Assembly: GCA_018672315.1 (NCBI GenBank)
Contig: CP076053.1
Coordinates: forward strand, 2,343,827-2,407,826
Length of the DNA: 64,000 bases
Direction: 5' to 3'
Source: Nocardioidaceae bacterium
GTDB lineage: Bacteria > Actinomycetota > Actinomycetes > Propionibacteriales > Nocardioidaceae
Program-made: the position numbers and the translations under genes
Notes under the pieces: model-generated
What the model saw: the letters and a program-made list of their open reading frames with translations, nothing else
Database searches by the model: none
Told to the model about the DNA's origin: nothing
Shown: positions 17,817 through 27,958 of the stretch, piece by piece
Position numbering within the stretch: the stretch's first letter is position 1
Layout: every line of letters starts with the position of its first letter

Positions 17817-20165
17817 TCAGGAGGTGGCGTTGCCACCCGGGGTGAGGAGGTCTCCGAGCCCGGGGCCGGCACCGGGGGTGTCGGTGCCCGGGTCAGCCGG
17901 CTCGCTCGTGTCGTCGCAGTTGACGTCGTCGATCTCGACGTCGTCACCGTTGTAGTAGACGTCGTTGGGCTCGTTGCCGCAGATCGTCGCCCCGCCGACG
18001 GTCAGCTGACCGCCGTCGGAGTTGCCCGACAGCCACACGCCGCCACCTTCACCGGCGCCACCCTCGGTCTCGTTGGTCGGGTTCACCGCGTCGCCGGCCT
18101 GGTTGCCGGTGATCGTGGTGTCCTCGTCGAGCTCGATCGTGGCGTTGCCGGCGAGGTGGATGCCGCCGCCGTTGCCGGGGTTGTTCGAGGTCACGTTGTT
18201 CGTGACGTCGGACCCGAGGACGGCGAGGGTGGCGGTGTCGGCGTCGGCCGCGCCCTGGATCTCGATGCCGCCACCCGCGCGAGTGGCGTCGTTGCCGTCG
18301 ACCAGCGAGTTGCGCACCGTGACGTCCCCACCGTTGGTGAGCAGGCCGCCACCGGAGGCCGAGGCGCCCGACGCGGAGTTGCCGAGCACGTCGGAGCTGA
18401 CGACGCTCATCGTGCCGCCGTCGTTGTAGATGCCGCCGCCGCCGGCGTCGGTCGTGGCCTCGTTCTCCTCGGTCGCCGGGTCGTCGGCGGCGTTCGTGCC
18501 CGTCGCGACGTTCTCGGAGACCTCGGAGTTGCGCACCGTCATGTCACCGGCGCCGGAGTTCCACAGGCCGCCGCCCTCGACGGCGGTGTTGCCCTGCACG
18601 AGCGACCTGGCGACCAGCGAGGTGCCCGCGCCGCCGATGTGCAGCCCGCCGCCGTTGCCGGGGGCGGCGGTCGCGATCGAGTTGCCGACCAGCGAGGAGC
18701 GGCGGATCTCGGTCGTGCCGTCCGCGGCCTCGATGCCGCCACCGGCACGGTTCGCCTCGTTGGACTCCACCGTGGTCTCGGTGACGGTGAGCGTGCCGGC
18801 GTTGTTGAGGATGCCGCCACCGGATCCCGCGGTGCCGGTCGCGCTGTTGTCCTCGACGACGGCGTTCGTCACGACCATGGTGCCGCCGTTGTTGTAGAGG
18901 CCGCCACCGCCGTTGTCGGCGGCGTCGCCGCCGGCGGAGTTGCCGCGGAGGACCGTGCTCTCCACCGTCATCGTGCCGGTGTTGTTCCACAGGCCGCCAC
19001 CCTCGGCGCCGGCGGTGTTGCCCAGCACGCGGGAGCCGACGACGGTCGCCTCGGCGTCGCCGCCGAGGTGCACCCCGCCACCGTTGCCCGGGTTGGTGGC
19101 CACGGCGTTGTTCAGCACGGCCGAGTTCAGCACGTCGGTCGAGGAGCCGCCGGCGCCCTCGATGCCGCCACCGGCGCGGGTGGCGGAGTTGTCGGAGATC
19201 GTGGTGCTCTCGATCTCCATCGTGCCCTTGTTCAGGATGCCGCCGCCGGAGGCGGAGGTGCCGGTGGCGTCGTTGCGCAGCACCTGGGAGGCGCCGACCA
19301 CGACGGTGCCGCCGTCGTTGTAGATGCCGCCGCCTCCGGCGTCGGTCGCGTCACCGGCGTTGGAGCCGGTGGCGGTGTTGCCCTGCACCTCGGTGCGGAC
19401 GAGGCCCAAGGAGCCGGTGTCGGAGTTCCACAGACCGCCGCCCTCGACGGCGGTGTTGTTGCGCGCCGAGCTGCCGACCAGCGTCACCTGGCCGTCGCCG
19501 GTGGTGTGGAGCGCGCCGCCGTTGCCGGGTGCGGTGCCGGCGTTGTTGCCGGCCATGCGTGAGTTGCGGATCAGTGCCGTGCCGCCGTCGAGCTCGACCG
19601 CGCCACCGGCGCGGACGGCCGAGTTGCGGTTCAGGCGGGAGGCGGAGACGAGCAGCTCGCCGCCGTCGTTGAAGACCGCGCCGCCGGAGGCACCCTCGCC
19701 GGTGACGGTGTTCTTCAGGATGCGGCTGTTGCGGATGTCGAGGTCGCCGGCACTGCGGATGGCGCCGCCGGACTCGCCGACGCCCGGGGCGCCGTTGGTG
19801 AGGATCGCGCGGCGGATCGTCAGCGAGGCACCGGCGGAGACGTCGAAGTGCCGGTCGATGCCGTTCGCGTTGATGGTCTTGCCCTGGCCGAGGATCGTGA
19901 CGTCCGCGTTGCGGTTGATGTCCAGGTCGCCGCGGAAGGGCCCGCCGTTGCCGTCGCGGTTCAGACGGATGTTGCTGCGGAGCTTGATGGTGCTGGGGCC
20001 GCCGCGGTTGGCGCGGAAGACGGCCTGGCGCAGCTGCTGCTCGTTGTTGACCGTGACGGTGTCGCCCGGCGCCGCGGTGGCGGGGGCTGCGTACGCGAGC
20101 GAGCTCAGTGCGAGCGCCGCCAGCGTGCCGAGCGCGGGGAGCGCCCGAGACCTCGATGACTTCAT
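17817..20165 (-). CDS. Secreted right-handed beta-helix repeat protein
   Basis: The 782-residue protein has a signal peptide (cleavage near ATAAPG, residue 33), then a solenoid of GGG-containing turns. From residue 160 to 710 the turns follow a fixed five-step order of key phrases: GNGG-H, EGGGLWN, GGGGIYN, SGGGILN, RAGGGIE. The whole set repeats about every 145 residues. It resembles polymorphic/CSLREA-type outer-surface beta-helix proteins, which act as adhesins, ice-binding or carbohydrate-active scaffolds. No catalytic site, LPXTG motif or membrane anchor is visible, and the C-terminus is Pro/Gly-rich. The start ATG at 20165 has only a weak GAAGGG site. It diverges from an ECF sigma gene. 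Confidence 0.85.
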   Translation of the reverse strand: MKSSRSRALPALGTLAALALSSLAYAAPATAAPGDTVTVNNEQQLRQAVFRANRGGPSTIKLRSNIRLNRDGNGGPFRGDLDINRNADVTILGQGKTINANGIDRHFDVSAGASLTIRRAILTNGAPGVGESGGAIRSAGDLDIRNSRILKNTVTGEGASGGAVFNDGGELLVSASRLNRNSAVRAGGAVELDGGTALIRNSRMAGNNAGTAPGNGGALHTTGDGQVTLVGSSARNNTAVEGGGLWNSDTGSLGLVRTEVQGNTATGSNAGDATDAGGGGIYNDGGTVVVGASQVLRNDATGTSASGGGILNKGTMEIESTTISDNSATRAGGGIEGAGGSSTDVLNSAVLNNAVATNPGNGGGVHLGGDAEATVVGSRVLGNTAGAEGGGLWNNTGTMTVESTVLRGNSAGGDAADNGGGGLYNNGGTMVVTNAVVEDNSATGTAGSGGGILNNAGTLTVTETTVESNEANRAGGGIEAADGTTEIRRSSLVGNSIATAAPGNGGGLHIGGAGTSLVARSLVQGNTAVEGGGLWNSGAGDMTVRNSEVSENVATGTNAADDPATEENEATTDAGGGGIYNDGGTMSVVSSDVLGNSASGASASGGGLLTNGGDVTVRNSLVDGNDATRAGGGIEIQGAADADTATLAVLGSDVTNNVTSNNPGNGGGIHLAGNATIELDEDTTITGNQAGDAVNPTNETEGGAGEGGGVWLSGNSDGGQLTVGGATICGNEPNDVYYNGDDVEIDDVNCDDTSEPADPGTDTPGAGPGLGDLLTPGGNATS
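18030..19690 (-). repeat. Five-rung, ~145-residue coding super-repeat
   Basis: Within the beta-helix gene the phrase series recurs in order. RAGG occurs at residues 185, 330, 473 and 629. GNGG occurs at 214, 360, 503 and 664. EGGG occurs at 241, 388, 530 and 706. The spacing of 142-147 residues for the first three copies and longer for the last (an acidic insertion near 560-572) indicates duplication of a five-rung block. Confidence 0.85.
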
Positions 20166-20283
20166 GCCAGACCCTTCGATCGACGAGGGACGGTGGGTTC
20201 CGTCCCGGCACCGCGGACGAGCGGTGTGATCTGTGGTTCGTCGCTGGGGGTGATCCGGTTCACTGCCGGTACGAACTTCTCAC

Positions 20284-20928
20284 ATGTCGAGACCGCGCGT
20301 CCGGAACGTCCGGTCTCGACCACCCACCCGACAGACTGCAGGAGTGGCACCGGGCCCGGGAGTGCGCAGAGCGGTCCCGCACCCTGCCCCCACGCAACCG
20401 GCGTCGGCCGAGAGGCTCGAGGACCTCGACGACCTGGAGTCGGTCCACCGCCGTCACGTCGACGCCGTGGCCCGCGCCGTACGCAGCGTGGTCGTGGACC
20501 CCGACTCCGTCGCCGACGTCGTGCAGGAGACGTTCCTGCGCGCCTGGCGCAGCCGGGAGACCTACGACCCCGTGCGGGCGCCGCTGCGACCGTGGCTGCT
20601 GCTGGTGGCGCGGGGTGCGGCGATCGACTACGTGCGCGCACGACGGGCGCGTCCGTGGCACCGTTCCCTCGTGCCGCCCGCCGAGATGCCCGAGACCGAG
20701 CACGCCGACCCCGGCGAGCAGCTCGTGCTGGCGTGGATGGTGGAGGAGGAGGTGCGACGCCTCCCCGAGACCCACCGTGTGGTGATCGTGGAGACGCACC
20801 TGCGGGCGCGTCCGTACGCCGAGGTCGCTGCCGACCTGGGCATCCCCGTCGGCACGGTGCGCAGCCGCGTCTTCAACGCGCTCCGCATGATGCGGCGCTC
20901 GCTGGAGAGCCAGGGGGTCACGCTGTGA
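20284..20928 (+). CDS. ECF-type RNA polymerase sigma factor
   Basis: The protein has sigma region 2 (HRRHVDAVARAVRSVVVDPDSVADVVQETFLRAWR) and region 4 (RRLPETHRVVIVETHL; AEVAADLGIPVGTVRSRVFNALRMMRR) without region 3, as in extracytoplasmic-function sigma factors. The first 45 residues are Pro/Arg-rich and probably partly untranslated. The true start may be the GTG at 20344 or later, and no start has a good ribosome site. It overlaps its anti-sigma gene by four bases. Its closest divergent neighbour is the secreted beta-helix gene, a possible target. Confidence 0.88.
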   Translation: MSRPRVRNVRSRPPTRQTAGVAPGPGVRRAVPHPAPTQPASAERLEDLDDLESVHRRHVDAVARAVRSVVVDPDSVADVVQETFLRAWRSRETYDPVRAPLRPWLLLVARGAAIDYVRARRARPWHRSLVPPAEMPETEHADPGEQLVLAWMVEEEVRRLPETHRVVIVETHLRARPYAEVAADLGIPVGTVRSRVFNALRMMRRSLESQGVTL

Positions 20929-21602
20929 GCGGGCGCGAGCAGGACCCGTCCGGAGGTGCCACGCACGCCCGGGTGAACGAGCTCCTCGGGGCGTACGCCC
21001 TCGGTCACCTCGACGACGCCGAGGCGCGTGCGGTCGAGCGGCACCTGAGCACGTGCGAGGTGTGCCGGGCGGAGCTGCAGGACGTCGAGCCGGTCGCCGC
21101 CCGGCTGCGCGAGCTCTCCGCCGAGACGGACACGGGCGCGACCGGTGCGCGGTGGCCGTCCGTGGACCGACGCCGCCGCCGTGCACCTGCGGCCCTCGCC
21201 GCCGCCCTCGCCGCCGCGGCCGTGGTCGTGTCCCTGGGTGTCGGGGGACTGCTGGGACGTGCCTCGGCCCCGTCGGAGGGGCCGGGCGCCCCGGTCGAGG
21301 CCGTGGCACTCGGCACGACGCCGTCCGCGACGACCTCGGCGCCGGAGGTGACCGACGCCGGTCTCATCGCCCACACCTGGGGGGTCGAGCTGCTCATGAG
21401 CGGCAGCGGTTTCCGGGCCGGTGACGTCTACAGCGTCCGGTTCCGATCGGAGACCGGCGCCTGGCAGCCGGCCGGCGAGTTCATCGGCACCGGTGGCGAC
21501 GAGCTCGACTGCCAGATGCAGTCGGGGCTGCTGCGGGAGGACGCCGTCGCGGTGCAGGTGCTCGACGAGGACGGGCGCCCCGTACTCGCCGCGGATCTCT
21601 GA
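20925..21602 (+). CDS. Membrane zinc-finger anti-sigma factor (ZAS)
   Basis: The 225-residue protein has an N-terminal ZAS motif (HLSTCEVCRAEL, HxxxCxxC), one membrane helix near residues 85-108 (ALAAALAAAAVVVSLGVGGLLG) and an extracytoplasmic domain with a beta-rich region (AHTWGVELLMSGSGFRAGDVYSV). It should hold the upstream sigma factor at the membrane until an envelope or redox signal arrives. The GTG start overlaps the sigma stop as GTGA. Confidence 0.9.
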   Translation: MSGREQDPSGGATHARVNELLGAYALGHLDDAEARAVERHLSTCEVCRAELQDVEPVAARLRELSAETDTGATGARWPSVDRRRRRAPAALAAALAAAAVVVSLGVGGLLGRASAPSEGPGAPVEAVALGTTPSATTSAPEVTDAGLIAHTWGVELLMSGSGFRAGDVYSVRFRSETGAWQPAGEFIGTGGDELDCQMQSGLLREDAVAVQVLDEDGRPVLAADL

Positions 21603-21610
21603 CGCCTCCG

Positions 21611-22282
21611 TCAGCGGCGCCCGGGGTGGTCCCAGTCCGCGAGGTCGAGGATCACCTCGGCCCGCTCGCGTGAGGCCTCCACCCGGCGGGCGTTCGGCTC
21701 GTCCACCCGCTCGACCCAGGCGCGCGCCTGCGCGGTCGTACGGCCGTGGCGTACGTGCCGCGCCACCAGCCGCTCGCGCCGCACCGCGGGCGGGACGTCG
21801 AGGAACCACACCTCGTCGAGGTGCCGGTGCGCCGCGGCCCAGCCCCCGTCCTCGAGCAGCAGGTAGTTGCCCTCCGTCAGCACGCACCTCGCCTCCGGCG
21901 TCACCGGGACGGCCCCGGCCAGCGGCTGGTCGAGGTCGCGGTCGAAGGACGGCGCCATGACCACGTGCGCGGGACGGTCCGCCAGGCGGGCGAGGAGCGC
22001 GGCGTAGCCCCACGCGTCGAAGGTCTCCGGTGCGCCCTTGCGCTCGCGCAGCCCGCGTCGTCCCAGCTCGACGTCGGCGAGGTGGAAGCCGTCCATCGGC
22101 ACCACGGGCAGCGCGTACGCCTCCGCGATCCGTGCCGCCAGCGTCGACTTCCCGCATCCCGGAGGCCCGGCCAGGCCGATCAGGCGCCGCGCGGAGCTTC
22201 CCGCCGGGTCGGCGAGCAAGGGCTCGAGGAGCTCGTGGACCTCATGGGCGTCGGGGGAGACCACGACCCGGCGTGGCGGCAC
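21611..22282 (-). CDS. P-loop nucleoside/carbohydrate kinase (uridine kinase-like)
   Basis: This 223-residue protein has a Walker A loop GLAGPPGCGKST, the phrase PMDGFHLADVEL and a later LTEGNYLLLEDG motif, all typical of the uridine kinase/pantothenate kinase-related proteins (FrcK/YggC type). These phosphorylate a sugar or nucleoside, and the substrate here is not known. It starts at GTG 22282, one base after the stop of the PNPOx-type gene, and converges on the anti-sigma gene. Confidence 0.82.
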   Translation of the reverse strand: MPPRRVVVSPDAHEVHELLEPLLADPAGSSARRLIGLAGPPGCGKSTLAARIAEAYALPVVPMDGFHLADVELGRRGLRERKGAPETFDAWGYAALLARLADRPAHVVMAPSFDRDLDQPLAGAVPVTPEARCVLTEGNYLLLEDGGWAAAHRHLDEVWFLDVPPAVRRERLVARHVRHGRTTAQARAWVERVDEPNARRVEASRERAEVILDLADWDHPGRR

Positions 22283-22283
22283 C

Positions 22284-22733
22284 TCAGACCCTCCGTGAGT
22301 GCAGGATCGCGCCGACCTCGATGCGCAGGGCGACCCGGGCCGGGTTCTCCCGCGGCACGCGGTAGCGCTCGGCGTACCGCTGCTCGGCGTACGCCACGGA
22401 CGCCGCGTCGCCCAGGACCCGGGCGGTGCCCTCGAGCGTCGACCAGCGGCCGCCGTCGACCTGGCAGACGGCCACGGGGCCGTCGGGCCGGGCGCCGAGG
22501 TGGCGCGCCTTGACCGAGTCGCCGGAGGTGATCACCCAGGCGCAGCGACGGTCGGTGTCCAGCACGCATCCCACCGGGACGACGTGGGGCCGGCCGTCCG
22601 CGCGCAACGTGGTGAGCGTCGTCAGGTGCCGCTCGCGCCAGAAGGCGAGCAGGTCGGCCGGCAGCGACGTCCAGTCGGCGTGGGCGGGGGCGTCGGGGTC
22701 GGTCGGGTCCGGGGCGGGCTTCCAGGTGGGCAC
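22284..22733 (-). CDS. Pyridoxamine-phosphate-oxidase-fold flavin/F420-binding protein
   Basis: The 149-residue protein is a split-barrel protein with the PNPOx/F420-dependent FDOR pattern: HLTTLTTLRADGRPHVVPVG near the N-terminus, WVITSGDSVKARHLGARP, and VAVCQVDGGRWSTLEGTARV. Such proteins bind FMN or F420 and act on small oxidisable compounds. Its start at GTG 22733 has no strong ribosome site. It is translationally adjacent to the downstream kinase gene. Confidence 0.78.
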   Translation of the reverse strand: MPTWKPAPDPTDPDAPAHADWTSLPADLLAFWRERHLTTLTTLRADGRPHVVPVGCVLDTDRRCAWVITSGDSVKARHLGARPDGPVAVCQVDGGRWSTLEGTARVLGDAASVAYAEQRYAERYRVPRENPARVALRIEVGAILHSRRV

Positions 22734-22776
22734 GGGACCAGCATGTCCGCTCGGGCGGGCGAGGTGGTGCGCGGAC

Positions 22777-24381
22777 TCAGATCCAGGAGTCGAACCAGAT
22801 CCGCAGCAGCCACTCGTCGTGGGTGATGAGCTGGTCGGTCCAGATCGGCCACAGCCACCCGGCGTTGACCACGACGAGCACGACGTACGCGGTGACGATC
22901 CCGGCGCCGACCATCCGCCGTCGGGCGCCCGCGCCGGCCGGCCCGAGGATGCGGCCCAGCGCGAGAGCCAGGGCGAGCACGAGGAACGGCAGCGTGTTGA
23001 TCGCGTAGAAGCTGAACACCGGCCGGTCGGCGTACGGGAGCCACGGCAGCCACGTCGCCAGCACGCCGACCACGACGATGCCGTCGCGCCAGTCGCGGCG
23101 CACCAGCGCGAACCAGACCGAGCTCACCGCCGCGGCGCACCCGGCCCACCACACCGCCGGGGTGCCGAGCAGCAGCACCTGGCGCAGGCAGTCGCTGCCC
23201 TCCGGCGCCGCGCACCCCTGCACACCCGGCTGGATGTCGAGCTGCGCGTCGATGCCCACGGGCCGCTCCAGCACGAGCCAGCCCCACGGGCTGGACTGGT
23301 AGGAGTGCTCGGCGTCGTCGAGGAAGTCGCGGTGGAAGGTGTAGACGTCCTGGTGGAAGTTCCACAGGCTGCGCAGCGACTGCACCAGCTCGGGGAAGAA
23401 CCCGGTGGCGTCGGTGTCGAGGTAGGTGCCCCAGTCGGGCCCGTACTGGGTGTCGCGGAAGGCCTGCTCGTACTCGGCCGCGTGGATCAGCCACCCGGTC
23501 CACGACAGCACGTAGACGATCGCCGCGACACCGACCAGCTGCAGCGCGGCCGGGCCGGCGTCGACCAGCAACGACTTGGCCCAGGCCGTACGCACCCCGG
23601 CGCGATGACGTGCGGTGACGTCCCAGATCCAGGTGAGCAGACCGAAGGCCGCGAGCGCGAAGATGTTGGACCACTTGCAGGCCAGGCTGGCCCCGAACAT
23701 TGCCCCGGCCGCCAGCAGCCAGGGCCGCAGCAGCAGGCCGCGCACCGGACCCCAGGTCACCGACGTGCCTCCGCCGCCCGACCGCCGCGAGGCCAGCGCA
23801 GCCATGCGCGTACGCCGCTGCTCCCGGTCGCGCACCAGGCACAGCAGGGCCGCGACGAGGAAGAAGGCCACGAAGATGTCCAGCAGCGCCAGCCGCGAGA
23901 GCACCAGGGCCATGCCGTCGAGGGCGAGCAGCAGCCCGGCGACGACGCCGAGCAGCGTGGAGCCGGTCAGGCGTCGCGCCAACCGCACCACCACCAGCAC
24001 CATCAGGGTGCCGACGAGTGCCGAGGAGATGCGCCACCCGAAGGAGTCCATGCCGAACGCGCCCTCGCCGAGCGCGATCAGCCACTTGCCGAGCTCGGGG
24101 TGCACGATCAGCGTCGGACCCGACTCGAAGATGCCGCGCGTCTGCCCGCCGGTGATGAGCCCGTCGGCCTCCTCGGGGAACTCCCGCACCCACCCGAAGA
24201 GCCACATCGACCAGGCGTGCTTGGCGTAGTAGGTCTCGTCGAAGAGCAGGTCGTTCGGCCGGCCCAGCTGCCACACGCGCAGGACACCCGCCAGCACCGT
24301 CACCGCGATCGTGGCGGCCCACCCCTGGCCACGGAACCGGCTGGCGTGCCCGCTCGCAGGCGGCCGGTGGTCCGAGGTCAC
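22777..24381 (-). CDS. pmt: Dolichyl/polyprenyl-phosphate-mannose protein mannosyltransferase
   Basis: Actinobacterial Pmt transfers mannose from polyprenyl phosphate mannose to Ser/Thr of secreted proteins at the outer face of the membrane. The 534-residue protein has about ten membrane helices and the PMT motif LLFDETYYAKHAWSM, whose acidic residues are catalytic. The large middle loop carries VHPELGKWLIALGEG and FHRDFLDDAEHSYQSSPWGWLVLERPV. Both are conserved. It diverges from rsmI, the usual arrangement in actinobacteria. It starts with GTG at 24381. Confidence 0.93.
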   Translation of the reverse strand: MTSDHRPPASGHASRFRGQGWAATIAVTVLAGVLRVWQLGRPNDLLFDETYYAKHAWSMWLFGWVREFPEEADGLITGGQTRGIFESGPTLIVHPELGKWLIALGEGAFGMDSFGWRISSALVGTLMVLVVVRLARRLTGSTLLGVVAGLLLALDGMALVLSRLALLDIFVAFFLVAALLCLVRDREQRRTRMAALASRRSGGGGTSVTWGPVRGLLLRPWLLAAGAMFGASLACKWSNIFALAAFGLLTWIWDVTARHRAGVRTAWAKSLLVDAGPAALQLVGVAAIVYVLSWTGWLIHAAEYEQAFRDTQYGPDWGTYLDTDATGFFPELVQSLRSLWNFHQDVYTFHRDFLDDAEHSYQSSPWGWLVLERPVGIDAQLDIQPGVQGCAAPEGSDCLRQVLLLGTPAVWWAGCAAAVSSVWFALVRRDWRDGIVVVGVLATWLPWLPYADRPVFSFYAINTLPFLVLALALALGRILGPAGAGARRRMVGAGIVTAYVVLVVVNAGWLWPIWTDQLITHDEWLLRIWFDSWI

Positions 24382-24414
24382 CGGGCAAGACTAGGTGGCT
24401 GGGAGGATCGTCCC

Positions 24415-25260
24415 GTGGACGCTCACGACGCAGGCTGCCTGGTGCTGGCGGCGACCCCGATCGGCCGTCCCGACGACGCCTCACCGCGGCTCGTGGCCGA
24501 GCTGGCGCGGGCCGACGTCGTCGCCGCGGAGGACACCCGGCGCCTGCGTCGGCTCACCTCCGACCTGGGGGTGACGCTCGCCGGGCGGGTCGTGAGCTAC
24601 TTCGAGGGCAACGAGGCCGCGCGTACGCCGGACCTGGTCGCCGCCGTCGCCGCGGGTGAGCGGGTGCTGCTGGTGACCGATGCGGGGATGCCGAGCGTGT
24701 CCGACCCCGGCTACCGCGTCGTCGCGGCGTGCGTGGAGGCGGGCCTGCCCCTGACCGCGGTACCGGGTCCGTCGGCGGTGCTGACGGCCCTGGCCGTCTC
24801 CGGGCTGCCGGTCGACCGGTTCTGCTTCGAGGGCTTCCTGCCGCGCAAGGCCGGCGAGCGGTCCCGCCGCTTGGGCGAGCTGGCGGCGGAGCCGCGCACG
24901 ATGGTCTTCTTCGAGTCCCCGCACCGCACGGCCGCCTCCCTGGGTGCCATGGCCGAGGCCCTGGGCGCCGACCGGCCCGCGGCGCTGTGCCGGGAGCTGA
25001 CGAAGACCTACGAGGAGGTCGTACGCGGCGGCCTGGCCGAGCTGGCGGCGTGGGCCGAGGACGGCGTACGCGGCGAGGTGACCCTCGTCGTCTCCGGAGC
25101 CCCGCCGGCGCCCGCTGTCGGCGACGACCCGGAGGCGCTCCGTGCCGCGGTCGCGGACCTGGAGACCGCGGGCACGCCGCGCAAGGACGCCGTCAAGCAG
25201 GTCGCGGCCCGTGCCGGGCTGCCCAAGAGGGTCGTCTACGACGCCGTCCACCGCCCCTGA
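24415..25260 (+). CDS. rsmI: 16S rRNA (cytidine(1402)-2'-O)-methyltransferase
   Basis: RsmI uses SAM to methylate the ribose of C1402 in the ribosomal decoding centre. The 281-residue protein has the tetrapyrrole-methylase-like fold with GCLVLAATPIGRPDDASPR, VVAAEDTRRL, DAGMPSVSDPGY, VPGPSAVLTAL and FFESPHR, all diagnostic. The start GTG at 24415 follows GGGAGG. It diverges from pmt with 33 bp between starts. The 21-bp repeat array follows its stop directly. Confidence 0.95.
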   Translation: MDAHDAGCLVLAATPIGRPDDASPRLVAELARADVVAAEDTRRLRRLTSDLGVTLAGRVVSYFEGNEAARTPDLVAAVAAGERVLLVTDAGMPSVSDPGYRVVAACVEAGLPLTAVPGPSAVLTALAVSGLPVDRFCFEGFLPRKAGERSRRLGELAAEPRTMVFFESPHRTAASLGAMAEALGADRPAALCRELTKTYEEVVRGGLAELAAWAEDGVRGEVTLVVSGAPPAPAVGDDPEALRAAVADLETAGTPRKDAVKQVAARAGLPKRVVYDAVHRP

Positions 25261-25263
25261 CCC

Positions 25264-25431
25264 GCCGAGAGGGCACAGAATCACGCCGAGAGGGCACAAA
25301 ATCACGGCCAGAGGGCACAAAATCACGCCACGATGACCGTCCGGACGGTCATTTTGTGCCCTCTCGGCAGCACTTTGTGCCCTCTGGGCGGAACTTTGTG
25401 CCCTCTGGGCGGAACTTTGTGCCCTCTGGGC
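25264..25431. repeat. Array of 21-bp units in head-to-head arrangement around a palindrome
   Basis: Between rsmI and tatD lie three direct 21-bp units (25264, 25285 and 25306, each carrying the core AGAGGGCACA). They are followed by a 21-bp spacer that begins a perfect 20-bp palindrome ATGACCGTCCGGACGGTCAT (25333-25352). Then come four units in the opposite orientation (25348, 25369, 25390 and 25411, core TGTGCCCTCT). The block is exactly eight times 21 bp. Transcribed, the two arms could pair into a long hairpin. No comparable copy was seen elsewhere in the window, and no ORF of known type explains it. Confidence 0.9.
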
Positions 25432-25465
25432 GGAGGGCTCGCGGCGGAGGGATAGCGTCGCCGGC

Positions 25466-26353
25466 GTGAGCACGTCCCCGACCCGAGCCCGGCGAGGCAG
25501 CGACCGCGAGCGTGACCGTACGCGTCCCGAGGCGCCCGAGCCGCTGCCGCACCCGGTGATCGACAACCACTGCCACCTCGACATCGCCGACGGGCCCGAC
25601 GGGGCCTGGTTCGCCACCGAGGAGGCGATCGAGGCCGCGGCCGCGGTCGGCGTCCCGCGCATCGTGCAGATCGGCTGCGACCTGCCTGGCGCGCGATGGG
25701 CCGTCGAGGCGGCCGAGCGGCACGACGCGCTCGTGGCCGGCGTCGCGCTGCACCCGAACGAGGCGCCGCTGCTCGCCGCTCGCGGCGAGCTCGACGCGGC
25801 GGTCGAGGAGATCGAGCGGCTGGCGGTCTCCTCCCCCCGGGTCCGGGCCGTGGGGGAGACCGGTCTGGACTACTTCCGCACGGACGAGGACGGTCGTCCG
25901 GCCCAGCACGAGTCCTTCCGGCGGCACATCGACATGGCCAAGCGGCTGGACCGCACGCTGGTGATCCACGACCGCGACGCCCACGACGACGTGCTGCGCA
26001 TCCTCGACGACGAGGGCGCGCCCGACCGTTGGGTGATGCACTGCTTCTCCGGCGACGTCGAGTTCGCGCAGGCCTGTCTGGACCGCGGGGCGTACCTGTC
26101 CTTCGCCGGCACCGTGACCTTCAAGAACGCCCACGGCGTACGCGAGGCGCTGGCGGCGGCGCCGCAGGACCGGATCCTGGTGGAGACCGACGCGCCGTAC
26201 CTGACGCCCACGCCGCACCGCGGGCGACCCAACGCCTCCTACCTGGTGCCGCTCACGGTGCGGTCCATGGCCGAGCAGCGCGGCGAGGACCTGGGCGGGC
26301 TGTGCGCCGCCCTGGAGACCACGACGTACGCCGCTTTCGGAGGCCGCTGGTAG
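25466..26353 (+). CDS. tatD: TatD-family metal-dependent DNase/hydrolase
   Basis: The 295-residue protein has the TatD metal site DNHCHLDIA, VGETGLDYFR, VIHDRDAHDD, MHCFSGD and ETDAPYLTP. TatD proteins are amidohydrolase-fold 3'-5' exonucleases/quality-control enzymes. The first 30 residues are Arg/Pro rich and extend past the usual N-terminus. The GTG at 25466 sits seven bases after TAGCGT with no ribosome site, so the message is probably leaderless and its promoter lies at the edge of the repeat array. Confidence 0.92.
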   Translation: MSTSPTRARRGSDRERDRTRPEAPEPLPHPVIDNHCHLDIADGPDGAWFATEEAIEAAAAVGVPRIVQIGCDLPGARWAVEAAERHDALVAGVALHPNEAPLLAARGELDAAVEEIERLAVSSPRVRAVGETGLDYFRTDEDGRPAQHESFRRHIDMAKRLDRTLVIHDRDAHDDVLRILDDEGAPDRWVMHCFSGDVEFAQACLDRGAYLSFAGTVTFKNAHGVREALAAAPQDRILVETDAPYLTPTPHRGRPNASYLVPLTVRSMAEQRGEDLGGLCAALETTTYAAFGGRW

Positions 26354-26391
26354 GCACCGACCGGCGCGCGACCCGTGGCCCGGTGAGGTGA

Positions 26392-27912
<1,521 letters not shown>

Positions 27913-27958
27913 CGCGACCGACCTGAGGTGAGCCGGCGGCCTGTGCAAGGCTCGTGCG

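Noticed and set aside
18156-19562. Open frames antisense to the beta-helix gene
   Set aside because: They mirror its repeats and have no signal peptide or start context.
25264-25431. CRISPR array
   Set aside because: Units are 21 bp, abut each other with no unique spacers, and flip orientation midway. No cas genes are near.
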